From Lachnospiraceae bacterium A2 (lineage in GTDB: Bacteria > Bacillota > Clostridia > Lachnospirales > Lachnospiraceae), in NCBI GenBank assembly GCA_000403315.2, contig KE159640.1:10790-74789 (forward strand): a DNA stretch of 64,000 nt, given 5' to 3'. Under the pieces are notes generated by a model. That model ran no database searches and was not told the DNA's origin. It saw only the letters and a program-made list of their open reading frames with translations. The position numbers and the translations under genes are program-made. Positions 24,938-34,039 of this stretch are shown here, in pieces; the first letter of the stretch is position 1, and every line of letters starts with the position of its first letter.

Positions 24938-26602
24938 ATGATGGATACAACATACAACGTGGGCATCTACTGCCGGTTAAGTAACGACGATGAACGTGAT
25001 GGAGAATCGGTCAGCATTGAGAACCAGAAGCTGCTGCTTCAAAACTATGTCAGGCAGCGCGGCTGGAATGAGGTCGATGTCTATATCGACGACGGATACT
25101 CCGGCACGAACTTCAACCGTCCAGGCGTCAGGCGGTTAATCGAGGACGCAAAGGCAAAGCGGATCAATGTGATTCTGGTAAAGGACCTTTCCCGTTTTGG
25201 CCGCAACTACATCGAATTTGGGCAATATACGGATTACCTGTTCCCCTCTCTTGGGTGCCGATTCATCGCGCTGAACAACGGCATTGACACCATGAGCAAC
25301 AACGGAAGCACCGATGTCATGTGCTTTTTGAACTTATTTAATGAATTTTACAGCCGGGACACCAGCAAGAAGGTCAAGGCGGTCAAGAGAGCCTGTGCTG
25401 AAAACGGAAAATTCATGGGAACCTACCCCGCCTATGGCTACCGGCGCGACCCGCTGGATAAGCATCATCTGGTGATTGACGAGGAAACCGCGCCGGTTGT
25501 GCGCCGTATCTTTGAAATGCGGGCATCAGGCATGGGATTTCACGCCATCGCGGTGGCGCTCAATGAAGAAGGGATTCAGCCGCCCGGTGTGCTGTACTAC
25601 CAGCGCAAGGGCCAGAGCGACCCCCGCAGGGTCAACCACAAGTGGGCCGACCAGACGGTTAAAAACATGGTCCGCAACGAGGTCTACATCGGGAATATGG
25701 TACAGGGCAAAAGCGGCACACTCTCCTATAAATCCCGCAAGCTCGTCAATAAATCGGAGGACGAGTGGATTCGGGTGGAGGGGACCCACGAGGCTATTAT
25801 TTCGCGGGAATTGTGGGACACCGTAGCCAGCATCGGCAAAAAGAAGGTGCGGAAAAGCACTCCGTCCGATGGCTGCAAGAGCATCTTCACCGGCCTTGTG
25901 TACTGTGCCGACTGCGGTTTCAAAATGCGGAACCATATCGAAAAGTTCACCTATAAGGATGGCAGGCCGGGACGGTACAGTTCTTTCATCTGCGGCAACT
26001 ACTCCCGCAGCGGAAGGGGCGCGTGTACCATCCACACCATCTATGAAACGGTGCTGACCCAGCTGGTATTGGAGGACATCCGGGAAAAGGCCCGCTTTGC
26101 GGAATATGACCCGGACCGGCTGATGGGCGAGATTCTCCGGCTGAAGGAGAAAGAATCCCACACCCGGCTTTTCTCCTATGAGCAGGAATTAAAATCCTCC
26201 TTAGCCCGTATTTCCGATTTGGAGCGTCTGATGCAGAATCTCTACGAGGATAAATGCACCGGCTCCATCCCGCAGACGGTATTTCAGACCCTGATGCAGA
26301 AATATGAAGCGGAACGGGCAGAAAAGGCGGAGGCAGTCCCGGAACTGGAAAGGAAAGTCCGGGCGCACCTGGAAAACCAGGTGGATACCGACCGCTGGCT
26401 GGAAATTATTCGGCGCTATACGGAAATCTCGGAACTGGACGAAACCATTCTCTTTGAACTGGTAGACCGGATCGAGGTTGGCGATACCCAGAAGGTCAAC
26501 GGGCAGCGGATTTGTGAGGTCAAGGTGTACTACCGCTATGTCGGGAATGTGGACGGGGCGCTGGCACAGGAAAGGGGGCGGGATTATGGCGAAGCAATAT
26601 AA
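24938..26602 (+). CDS. Large serine recombinase (first of a tandem pair)
   Basis: A 554-residue recombinase. The catalytic domain has YCRLSNDDERDGESVSIENQ with the nucleophile serine near residue 15, DDGYSGTNFNRPGV, and VKDLSRFGRNY. A recombinase domain and zinc ribbon (YCADCGFKMRN, then C-x-N and ACTIHTI) follow, then a coiled-coil (residues 400-510). ATG 24938 follows GGGAGG. It overlaps the second recombinase by 17 bases, so the two are translated together and may act as partners, as in other paired large serine recombinases. Confidence 0.92.
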   Translation: MMDTTYNVGIYCRLSNDDERDGESVSIENQKLLLQNYVRQRGWNEVDVYIDDGYSGTNFNRPGVRRLIEDAKAKRINVILVKDLSRFGRNYIEFGQYTDYLFPSLGCRFIALNNGIDTMSNNGSTDVMCFLNLFNEFYSRDTSKKVKAVKRACAENGKFMGTYPAYGYRRDPLDKHHLVIDEETAPVVRRIFEMRASGMGFHAIAVALNEEGIQPPGVLYYQRKGQSDPRRVNHKWADQTVKNMVRNEVYIGNMVQGKSGTLSYKSRKLVNKSEDEWIRVEGTHEAIISRELWDTVASIGKKKVRKSTPSDGCKSIFTGLVYCADCGFKMRNHIEKFTYKDGRPGRYSSFICGNYSRSGRGACTIHTIYETVLTQLVLEDIREKARFAEYDPDRLMGEILRLKEKESHTRLFSYEQELKSSLARISDLERLMQNLYEDKCTGSIPQTVFQTLMQKYEAERAEKAEAVPELERKVRAHLENQVDTDRWLEIIRRYTEISELDETILFELVDRIEVGDTQKVNGQRICEVKVYYRYVGNVDGALAQERGRDYGEAI

Positions 26603-28223
26603 AGTCGGTATCTATTGCCGCCTGAGTGTGGATGACGCCTCCAATTCCGCAAAAGCGAAGGGCTATATTCCCAGCGATGAATCGGTGAGCATTGAGAACC
26701 AATATGAAATCCTCTCCAAATTCGTCATGCTCAACGGCTGGATCGAGGTCAAGACCTATCAGGACGATGGGTACAGCGGGGGCAACTTCCAGCGGCCCGG
26801 ATTTTTGGAAATGCTGGAGGACGCAAGGCATGGCCTAATTAACCTGATTCTGGTAAAGGACCTTTCCCGTTTAGGCAGGGATTTTGTGGAGGTGGGCCGT
26901 TATACGGACATCATTTTCCCTTCCCTCGGATGCCGGTTCGTGTCGGTTCTGGACTGCCTGGACAGCGAGGGGGACAACACCGATATGCTGCACTTCCGCA
27001 GTCTGATGAATGACTACCATCTCAAGGACCTGTCCAGCAAGGTCAAGTCGGTGCTTCATGCAAAGAAGAAAAGTGGCCAGTATCTTGCTGCCTACGCTCC
27101 CTATGGATACCGCAAGAGCGAGGAGGACAGACACAAACTGGTCATTGACGGGGAATCCGCCGCTGTTGTGCGGCAGATATTCCAGATGCGTCAGTCCGGC
27201 ATGGCCTATGGGAAAATCGCTGCCGCCCTGAATGAGAAAGGGGTTCTCCCTCCCCGCTGGTACTGGGCGGTCCATTACGGAAATGGCAGCTGCAAGTATT
27301 CCCGGCTGTGGGCTTACGCAACCGTCCGAAGCCTTCTGAACGATGATATTTATGTCGGTACGCTCACACAGAACTGCACCGGTTCCCGTTCCTATAAAGA
27401 CAAGACCATGATAAGGAAACCGGAATCGGAATGGATTTCCCATGAGGGTGCGCACGAGGCAATTATCGGGCCGGAGCTGTGGGAGGCTGTCCAGAAAATC
27501 AATCAGGCGGCGAAACAGATTTCCGCTAACAATACGCCGCCCCAAGCATCTTTGTTCACCGGAAAGCTGGTTTGTGCGGACTGCGGGCATCCTCTGGTTG
27601 CCGCCCGCGAAACACAGCGCCGGAAAAACGGAACTGTCAAGCACTATACTTCTTATTTTTGCTCCCGGTTTGCCACTACCGGACACAGCATCTGCTCCTG
27701 GCACCGGATTTTTGAGATCAGCTTGAAAAACTTGGTGCTGAGTGAAATCCGGGCGCATGGCAAAGCGGTTGCAGCCGATGAAGCCGCTGTACTGGATAAG
27801 CTGAAACAGCACATCCAATCCGCAAGCGCCGCGCAACAAGAGGACTGCCGACAGGAAATCAGCCGTTTGCGGCGGCGTTTGGAGGAGTTGGAACAGATCA
27901 CCGCAAAACTTTATGAAGATAAGGTAAGCGGGGCAATCAGCGGCGATTCCTTCTCGGTTCTGATTCAAAAGAACGAGCAGGAACGCATCCAGAAATCGGA
28001 ACGCCTGGACAGCCTGTTAGCCGGGGAACGGAAAGCCCAGCAGGACATCGCCAATATCCACCAGTGGGCCGGAACCATCCGGCAGTATCTGGACTTGCAG
28101 GAACTGAACCGGGAAATCATTGAGGAACTGATTGACCGCATTGAAGTTGGAGAACGAACCGTCATAGACGGTCAAAGACACCAGGACATTAAAATTTACT
28201 ACCGCTTTGTTGGGCTGGTGTGA
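26586..28223 (+). CDS. Large serine recombinase (second of a tandem pair)
   Basis: A 545-residue recombinase, diverged from its neighbour. It has YCRLSVDDASNS with the catalytic serine near residue 12, an insertion of about 10 residues before DESVSIENQ, DDGYSGGNFQRPGF, and VKDLSRLGRDF. The zinc ribbon reads VCADCGHPL with a later CSWHRI. The start at 26586 follows GGGGGCGGG. It ends the plus-strand operon; the boundary of the element is expected within about 100 bases, before the truncated minus-strand recombinase at 28328. Confidence 0.92.
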   Translation: MAKQYKVGIYCRLSVDDASNSAKAKGYIPSDESVSIENQYEILSKFVMLNGWIEVKTYQDDGYSGGNFQRPGFLEMLEDARHGLINLILVKDLSRLGRDFVEVGRYTDIIFPSLGCRFVSVLDCLDSEGDNTDMLHFRSLMNDYHLKDLSSKVKSVLHAKKKSGQYLAAYAPYGYRKSEEDRHKLVIDGESAAVVRQIFQMRQSGMAYGKIAAALNEKGVLPPRWYWAVHYGNGSCKYSRLWAYATVRSLLNDDIYVGTLTQNCTGSRSYKDKTMIRKPESEWISHEGAHEAIIGPELWEAVQKINQAAKQISANNTPPQASLFTGKLVCADCGHPLVAARETQRRKNGTVKHYTSYFCSRFATTGHSICSWHRIFEISLKNLVLSEIRAHGKAVAADEAAVLDKLKQHIQSASAAQQEDCRQEISRLRRRLEELEQITAKLYEDKVSGAISGDSFSVLIQKNEQERIQKSERLDSLLAGERKAQQDIANIHQWAGTIRQYLDLQELNREIIEELIDRIEVGERTVIDGQRHQDIKIYYRFVGLV

Positions 28224-28327
28224 TCGGGCAAAAAAAGCGCCTGACCGCATCAGCAGCCAGACGGAAACATTCTGTAACAGCAGCGATATTTGATTGTTGC
28301 ACACTGATTTGTCGAATTGGAGAGAAA

Positions 28328-28774
28328 TTAGCAGTTTACCCCTCCCAAATGCCTCGTGTTCTTGAACAGATTTTTGAAAGGCGCCATCTCGTTATATCCT
28401 GTGCTTGTGTCGATACCGTCGCTGATCGCTATGTAGCGTACCCTCTTGCTGGGGAAATACATATCGGTGTAATACCCTGTCTGCAAATAGTCACGCCCCA
28501 GGCGTGAGAGGTCTTTCGTGATGACCGTGTTGATTTTCCCGCTTTCAATATCCGCAATCATGCGTTTAAAATCCGGTCTTTCAAAATTCGTACCGCTCCA
28601 TCCGTCGTCAACGTAGGTTTCGACAATCTCTATGCCGTGGTATTCCGCAAACTGCGTCAGCATCTGCTTCTGGCTCGTTATGGAATTGCTTTCACGGTCA
28701 ACGTAGCCATCGTCAACCGATAAACGGGTATATAACCCTGCCTTTGGTGTACCTCTGTATGTTGTCCTGCTCAT
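28328..28774 (-). pseudogene. Serine recombinase, truncated after the catalytic domain
   Basis: 148 residues: YTRLSVDDGYVDRESNSITS, DDGWSGTNFERPDF, TKDLSRLGRDYLQ, and then MAPFKNLF, where family members continue with an NEWY-type helix. Here the frame runs into KNTRHLGGVNC and stops. The recombinase and zinc-ribbon domains are missing and are not found elsewhere in the window. The cut is about 100 bases from the end of the tandem-recombinase element, so insertion or deletion by that element probably caused it. It would have been the integrase of the element at 28771-35087. Confidence 0.82.
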
Positions 28775-28965
28775 CCTGTTCTCCCTTCTTCATCTGAATC
28801 CGGTTGAATGCAGATAAGCCCTCTGCCCTCTATTATACTTTCACTGCCCGGAACCTGCAAGGTTTTTTCGTATTTATCTGAATTTAATATCGCCCTCACA
28901 AACGCATCCTGCGGTGTGCGCTCACTGTCAAATACCCTCGTCACTATCAGTTTCGCTTTATTCAA
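28771..28965 (-). CDS. Small recombinase-coupled protein, TnpW-like plan
   Basis: A 64-residue protein beginning at TTG 28965, which follows GGAGGG at normal spacing. Its core KAKLIVTRVFDSERTPQDAF has the same pattern as the TnpW-like proteins here: a strand with V-T/S-x-x-F, a threonine five or six residues later, then a helix. It overlaps the recombinase start as ATGA, so both were translated together. Role unknown. Confidence 0.65.
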   Translation of the reverse strand: MNKAKLIVTRVFDSERTPQDAFVRAILNSDKYEKTLQVPGSESIIEGRGLICIQPDSDEEGRTG

Positions 28966-29163
28966 ATATATTCCCTCCAATCAATCCAGTATCAGACGCT
29001 TTCTGCGTCCTGTTCGGTAAAATAAAATCCCAACAGAATGTTGAAATTCTCTTGCCGGGTATCAGACGCTTTGAAAGGACGCAGCAAAGACGCTTCCAAA
29101 ATGCCCTCAAACCCTTATGTTTCCTATGCTTAGACGCTAAGACACATCTTTTTCAAGTTAGAA

Positions 29164-30749
29164 ACTCAAACTTCCCACACCGATTGGTGTGCTGAACCTT
29201 GAAAAATCAATACTTTAGTCCATAAAAAAGGCACAAACCTGCACTTGATGGTATAATTGAATTGCGAATAACAATCACACAGCAAGGAGATTTATGCCAT
29301 GTCAAGTATACCATATAATGCTGAAAACGGAAATGAGATTTCTAGCTCTGTCACAAATTTTATGACCCAATTCCAAATCGGGAAACTTCTTTTCAAATGT
29401 AATGCCGGTAAAGCAAAAGGGATTCCGGTAATCAAAGTGTTTCGATACCTGTTCTGTCTCATTTTCTCGGATCGAAGCATGTATATGCAGTGGAAAACAG
29501 GCATATTTGATGGTTCATTCTGCAAGAACACCGTTTATCGCTTCCTCAATAATGCGAAGATTAACTGGTCTCGGTTCACAACCTTGCTTTCAAGCCGGAT
29601 CATTAACGATTTCATGAAGCCACTTACGGATGAGGGCCGCAAAGATGTCTTCATTATTGATGACAGCCTGTTTGACCGTTCCCGTTCAAATAAAACGGAA
29701 CTTCTGGCGAAAGTCTTCGACCACTGCTCTATGAAGTACAAGAGAGGTTACCGTATGCTGACACTTGGATGGTCCGATGGCAACTCCTTTGTTCCGATCA
29801 ACCATCGTCTTCTGTCGGCAGCCGACGATAAAAACCTGCTCTGCAAAGCTGCAAACTTCGATGGACGTTCTCTTGCCGGGAAAAGGCGGAAAGAATCCAG
29901 ACGAAAAGCAACAGAAGTCTTGATTGACCTCATCAGAGCAGCACAATCATCTGGAGTTTCTGCAAAATACGTGCTGTTCGACAGCTGGTTTTCATCACCC
30001 AAGACCATCACCGCCTTAAAGACAAACTGCGAATTGGACACAATCGCAATGGTTAAGAAAAGCAGTAAAATCAAATATGGCTATCAGGGTGGCAGATACA
30101 GCATCAAAGAAATCTATAAACAGTGCAGAAAACGTAGAGGACGCTCCAAATATCTGCTTTCCATTGACGTAACCGTTGGTGACGAGGCAATTGAGGCAAA
30201 AATCGTCTGTGTCCGGAACAAAAGCAAGAAAAAAGACTGGCTTGCCATCATCAGCACGGATACAACTCTCTCAGAGGAAGAAATCATCCGTATTTATGGG
30301 AAGCGCTGGGATATTGAGGTGTTTTTCAAGACCTGCAAATCCTGTCTGCATCTGGTAAAGGAGTGCCGGAGCCTTTCCTATGATGCTTTGACCGCTCATG
30401 TATCCATTGTTTTTGCGCGATATATGATGCTTGCAGTTACACAGCGATGCAATACGGATGACAAAACGATTTGCGAACTGTTTTTCTGCCTCATGGATGA
30501 ACTGGATGACATCACGTTCAGTCAATCCATGAGGATTATCATAGATGCACTAATGGATACCGTTATGGAATATTTCCACATCACAGAACAGCAGCTGGAG
30601 GAATTCACCGCCAGCTTTATTCAGCGGCTGCCAAAGTACATGCAAAAAGCATTGGAGTGCGGTTCAGCGGCTGCCTGAGCGCTATTTTGTGAGCTAAAGT
30701 ATTGATTTTTCAAGGAGCAAATCCCATTTTTAATGTGGGAAGTTTGAGT
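29164..30749 (+). mobile_element. IS4-family insertion sequence within the decayed mobilizable element
   Basis: The outer inverted repeats ACTCAAACTTCCCACA (29164-29179) and TGTGGGAAGTTTGAGT (30734-30749) are perfect. A subterminal inverted repeat of 22 bp lies inside them (29197-29218 and 30694-30715). TAGAA flanks both ends (29159-29163, 30750-30754) as the target duplication; it may extend to 8 bp (GTTAGAAA) depending on where the end is set. Confidence 0.85.
29299..30678 (+). CDS. IS4-family DDE transposase
   Basis: A 459-residue transposase with the triad IIDDSLFDRSRSN, LFDSWFSS and the perfect IS4 signature YGKRWDIEVFFKTCK. AAGGAG precedes the ATG at 29299. It is intact. It separates the recombinase end of the second mobilizable element from its primase/helicase genes, so it inserted after that element had arrived. 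Confidence 0.92.
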   Translation: MSSIPYNAENGNEISSSVTNFMTQFQIGKLLFKCNAGKAKGIPVIKVFRYLFCLIFSDRSMYMQWKTGIFDGSFCKNTVYRFLNNAKINWSRFTTLLSSRIINDFMKPLTDEGRKDVFIIDDSLFDRSRSNKTELLAKVFDHCSMKYKRGYRMLTLGWSDGNSFVPINHRLLSAADDKNLLCKAANFDGRSLAGKRRKESRRKATEVLIDLIRAAQSSGVSAKYVLFDSWFSSPKTITALKTNCELDTIAMVKKSSKIKYGYQGGRYSIKEIYKQCRKRRGRSKYLLSIDVTVGDEAIEAKIVCVRNKSKKKDWLAIISTDTTLSEEEIIRIYGKRWDIEVFFKTCKSCLHLVKECRSLSYDALTAHVSIVFARYMMLAVTQRCNTDDKTICELFFCLMDELDDITFSQSMRIIIDALMDTVMEYFHITEQQLEEFTASFIQRLPKYMQKALECGSAAA

Positions 30750-30852
30750 TAGAAAATAAAAATTATAATATATAAGAAACCGGCTCCTGCATAAGCGTAT
30801 GTATATATAAAAAAGGATTTCGGATTTTGCCCGTCTTTGCGTCTTTTGCGTC

Positions 30853-32229
30853 TTAATGCCCGTTTTCCCCTGTCCTCACCTTTACATGGATACCCTTAAA
30901 CCCCCTTGCTGTCTTGCCGGTGCCGAGTACGATATTATGGGTATAGTCAAGCCCGTACTGCTTCTCATTCTGCCGCAGGTAATTGGAAAAACTGCGCTCC
31001 CCTAACGGCTTTTCGAGGTTGTCCTCGCACCATTGGCTATAGGCGCTGTAAAGCTGCTTTGACGTGGCGTGTGTGCCTTTCTCAAGCCTGATATAGCCTT
31101 CCGACTGCATGAATACGATGATGTTGTTCCCGTCCTGCATGGCTTTTGTCAGGTTGTCCTCCGCCCGTTTGCTTATGGTGAAGCTGTACCCGTTGTCAAT
31201 CAGGCGGTGCAGCCCCTCAAGACACCATAAAAATATGCCCTCCGCTTCAGCAATCAGTTTCTCACCGAGGAACGGATCGTCTTTCCTGTCCGGCTCACGC
31301 TCTTTGACGGTAAGGACAATCTGCCTGCGGAAAAATCCATAGGAACGGTCATACAGCGAACCGAGGTTGCCATTGCCGAAACAGATAAACCTCACGCATA
31401 AATACCCCTGTTCGCTCTGTTTCCCCTTGCGCTCCAAGTCCGTTTTATCCTCCAGCGTCACTATGGACTTGATATTGTTCGTCTGCGGCAGTGCCTCCAG
31501 CTTCATGTCATCGTCAAGCATCAGCAGTTTCCATTCAAGGTCTGCCCTTGCGAAGCGGTCAACCTCCACCTTCTGTATGCTGCCTGTGTTCATGCTGTCG
31601 CCAAGCAACGCCCTCAGCACCCTGCCGATGCGTGACTTGCCCTCCCCGCCTTTGCCTATGACAATCATCATTTTCTGCCCTTTCGTTGTCGGTAACAGCA
31701 CATATCCCATGAACTCCTGCAACGTGATAATGTCCTCCGGCTCCAATAACTGTCCTATAAAGGAAAGCCACTGTTCTGGTTTCGGCGCATCCGGCATATA
31801 CCTCACCGGGAGCCTGTTCATGCAGAAATCTTTCTGTGCGGAGAAGCCCTTTGATAAAAAGTATGTGCCGTTCGCCACATGGATACGGTCTGTCTGGAAC
31901 GGCAGCGGCGGCGAGTAGCTTCTGATCCGCAGCGCATCAAGGAGTGATGCAGACTTTTTTGCGATGCCTGATGTGACATAAGGCGCAATCTTGTAATATA
32001 TCTCCGCCTTAATCTGCTCCGCATCCCCGATTGCCCCGTTTACGTCAAAAAAAGTGCCGTGTATGCACTTCATAGGGTGTCCTGCGAGGAAATCCTCACA
32101 GAAAAGCACGTCATTGACTTTGCTCCCGTCAAACCATGTTTCTGGCTGTGACGCCTGCTCCATTTTCTCCATTGTCTTTTCCAGCGCCGCCCTCTGCTCC
32201 GGCGGCACACTGTTCCAGTCTTCTTTCAA
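30853..32229 (-). CDS. P4-type primase-helicase, C-terminal helicase protein
   Basis: A 458-residue superfamily 3 type helicase of phage/plasmid P4 primases. It has an AYxK-like linker region near residues 75-150, Walker A VIGKGGEGKSRIGR, and LLMLDDDMKLEALPQ as the second acidic motif. A C-terminal winged-helix-like segment (KQLYSAYSQWCEDNLEKPLG) is present. It overlaps the CHC2 primase gene by 101 bases, so primase and helicase are split proteins of one replication module. It serves replication of the element after excision. Confidence 0.87.
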   Translation of the reverse strand: MKEDWNSVPPEQRAALEKTMEKMEQASQPETWFDGSKVNDVLFCEDFLAGHPMKCIHGTFFDVNGAIGDAEQIKAEIYYKIAPYVTSGIAKKSASLLDALRIRSYSPPLPFQTDRIHVANGTYFLSKGFSAQKDFCMNRLPVRYMPDAPKPEQWLSFIGQLLEPEDIITLQEFMGYVLLPTTKGQKMMIVIGKGGEGKSRIGRVLRALLGDSMNTGSIQKVEVDRFARADLEWKLLMLDDDMKLEALPQTNNIKSIVTLEDKTDLERKGKQSEQGYLCVRFICFGNGNLGSLYDRSYGFFRRQIVLTVKEREPDRKDDPFLGEKLIAEAEGIFLWCLEGLHRLIDNGYSFTISKRAEDNLTKAMQDGNNIIVFMQSEGYIRLEKGTHATSKQLYSAYSQWCEDNLEKPLGERSFSNYLRQNEKQYGLDYTHNIVLGTGKTARGFKGIHVKVRTGENGH

Positions 32230-32785
32230 TTTTCAACACTTCCTCTCCATAATCCGCTACTAACTGCACACGCTCCGATAGCGGAGCGTACAATAACACA
32301 TCAAGCAGATACTCAATATAGTCTTTCTTTTCCAACGCTTCACAGAATAACGGGTTCCATTCCCCGTCCGGCTCCTGCGGAGCATACTGTTCTTTCCATT
32401 CCCTTAAACAGCACAGGTAATCGGAAAGCACACGGAAGCATCCCTTTTCCGCCCTCTCAAACCTCTGCTCCGGTGATAATCTCCGCTTACGTTTTGGCGG
32501 CGGTTTCCTGCCCCTGTTATCCTCAAAACCGATACCGAAATCCGACGCAATCCGCAGCGCCGCTTCCTTCTTCCCAAGCCCGCAATACTTCGCCACAAAA
32601 TCAATGGCATCGCCCTTTTCCCCGCATCCGAAACAGTAATAGCGGTTATCAATCTTCATGCTCGGATTTTTGTCCTTATGGAACGGGCAGACCGCCATGC
32701 CGCTGCGGTTTATTTTTATCCCGCAATGCTCCGCCGCCTGCCTTGCGGTAATGCCGTTTTCCCTTATCGCTTCAAATACATTCAT
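32129..32785 (-). CDS. CHC2 zinc-finger DNA primase protein
   Basis: A 219-residue protein with the CHC2 primase zinc finger: ARQAAEHCGIKINRSGMAVC followed by PFHKDKNPSMKI and YYCFGCGEKGDAIDFV. The rest (ALRIASDFGIGF and a basic linker PPPKRKRRLSPEQRF) joins to the downstream helicase. The start at ATG 32785 follows GGAGGG; the ORF extends nine codons upstream. It is paralogous in plan to the gene at 48524. Confidence 0.88.
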   Translation of the reverse strand: MNVFEAIRENGITARQAAEHCGIKINRSGMAVCPFHKDKNPSMKIDNRYYCFGCGEKGDAIDFVAKYCGLGKKEAALRIASDFGIGFEDNRGRKPPPKRKRRLSPEQRFERAEKGCFRVLSDYLCCLREWKEQYAPQEPDGEWNPLFCEALEKKDYIEYLLDVLLYAPLSERVQLVADYGEEVLKIERRLEQCAAGAEGGAGKDNGENGAGVTARNMV

Positions 32786-32890
32786 ACAGCCCTCCATCCA
32801 AAATCTCCGCAACGCAAAAAGAGCAGCTATAAACCTATCTCCAATAGGTTCATAACTGCCCTGCCGCTGTGTGTTGCCTTATTTAAAAAT

Positions 32891-33292
32891 TTAAAAACTG
32901 TCTATATAGGTATGCCTGCACCCGTCCACCCAGTTCCCGATCAATGCATAGTATAATGGGATAACATGGCTGTTGTCCTCCGCAGCCTTTACGCCGACAT
33001 ACCCGTTATGTGCGCTGAATGTTTCAAAACAGAGCGCAACATCATCAAGCTGCTCCGAGCCAACTATATCCTCCGAGAGATAGACCATGCCGCTTTTTGT
33101 CACCCTTATCTGGTTGTTGTGCCTGTCATTCCCGCAGGCAATCAGCATACGGAACTGCTCAAGGGTAATTGTCCTGATGTTATACGCTTTTATCCTCTGC
33201 CCGTTCAAAATAATAAATTCTCCCCGCTGTGCGGTGAATGCCTGAATCATCTGAAACATTTCTTCCTGCGCCATCTCAATAAAAATCCTCAT
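32891..33292 (-). CDS. Unrecognised element protein
   Basis: A 133-residue soluble protein without a family I can name. It begins MRIFIEMAQEEMFQMIQAFT; an alternative start is the ATG at 33274. The body has mixed strand-helix pattern (FIILNGQRIKAYNIRTITLE, QFRMLIACGN) and ends WVDGCRHTYIDSF. It lies between the HTH genes and the primase on the same strand, so it probably belongs to the replication or regulation module. Confidence 0.55.
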   Translation of the reverse strand: MRIFIEMAQEEMFQMIQAFTAQRGEFIILNGQRIKAYNIRTITLEQFRMLIACGNDRHNNQIRVTKSGMVYLSEDIVGSEQLDDVALCFETFSAHNGYVGVKAAEDNSHVIPLYYALIGNWVDGCRHTYIDSF

Positions 33293-33597
33293 TTTCTACA
33301 AAATTTTATACCCTGCAAGTAGCTTCTGGGAAAGAAGCCCACATTGGAATCGCACCATCATCTCTGTGACCGTTTTACGGAAGTATCATTATCAGGAAAC
33401 AGTGTCATGGCGCAAGGTTCCCACACCTTGTTTGCTTTAAAACATCTCTCGCTCTCGCCTGTTTATTATAGGCAGTCATGGCGTGTTTCTGCACAGCTCG
33501 GCTGTTTCATACGTCTTGCAGGATTGTCCATATTCAGTTGTCAGTAAGCGATGCTTTTCAAGTCAGCACCAGCAATAAAACGTATTGGTTTTTCTGG
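33293..33597. other. Intergenic region without a gene
   Basis: No coding signal seen on either strand. It contains TCCATATTCAGTTGTCA (33527-33543), repeated exactly at 42243-42259 downstream of virD4 and imperfectly at 53360-53388 inside the mobilizable element. Confidence 0.5.
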
Positions 33598-33927
33598 TTA
33601 AATTTCCAGCTTGTCCGCCCCGTATTTATGGATAATCCGGAACAGGATTTCTTTCTCTTTCCCCTCCGCTTTCCCGTACAGCCTGCACAGTGTTTCAAGT
33701 TCTGTTTCTGTGAGGGTATTGGTATAGGGCTTGTAATTATCCGTGATAAAAATCCCGCCACCACAGCCCGGCTTTGTATAAATCGGGTAATCAAAAGTCA
33801 ATGTGAAAATATCATGGTGTATCGTGCGTATCGTAACGCCCAATTCCCACGCAAGCTCCCTTGCCGTTATATGCCCTTTGACAGATAAAATGCTGATGAT
33901 TTCCATTCTCCGGTGTGCCGTGTCCAT
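33598..33927 (-). CDS. DeoR-type HTH regulator (first of two paralogues)
   Basis: A 109-residue protein with a DeoR/HTH_11-type winged helix (RRMEIISILSVKGHITAREL, AWELGVTIRTIHHDI) and a wing YTKPGCGGGIFITDNY. No sugar-sensing domain follows; instead there is a helical tail (ETELETLCRLYGKAEG, ILFRIIHKYG). The ATG at 33927 follows GGGAGGGG; the earlier ATG at 33945 would place that site inside the gene. The same plan is in the next gene, so they look like a duplicated pair of DNA-binding proteins. Confidence 0.72.
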   Translation of the reverse strand: MDTAHRRMEIISILSVKGHITARELAWELGVTIRTIHHDIFTLTFDYPIYTKPGCGGGIFITDNYKPYTNTLTETELETLCRLYGKAEGKEKEILFRIIHKYGADKLEI

Positions 33928-34039
33928 ACCTATTTCCCCTCCCATTGGCTGTTTGAAAACCGTTCAGGATTGCCAGCCCTAAAAGCACATAAAACATTCA
34001 AAAATCCTTTATATGCTTTATAAGAATGGCAATCGTTTT

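Noticed and set aside
25526..26161. Minus-strand 211-codon frame
   Set aside because: Antisense shadow of the serine recombinase; long because of GC-rich codon structure.
26871..27968. Minus-strand 365-codon frame
   Set aside because: Antisense to the second serine recombinase; no family motif or start signal.
28328..28774. Natural short resolvase
   Set aside because: The sequence follows large serine recombinases up to FKNLF and then ends in an unrelated tail, so it is a truncation.
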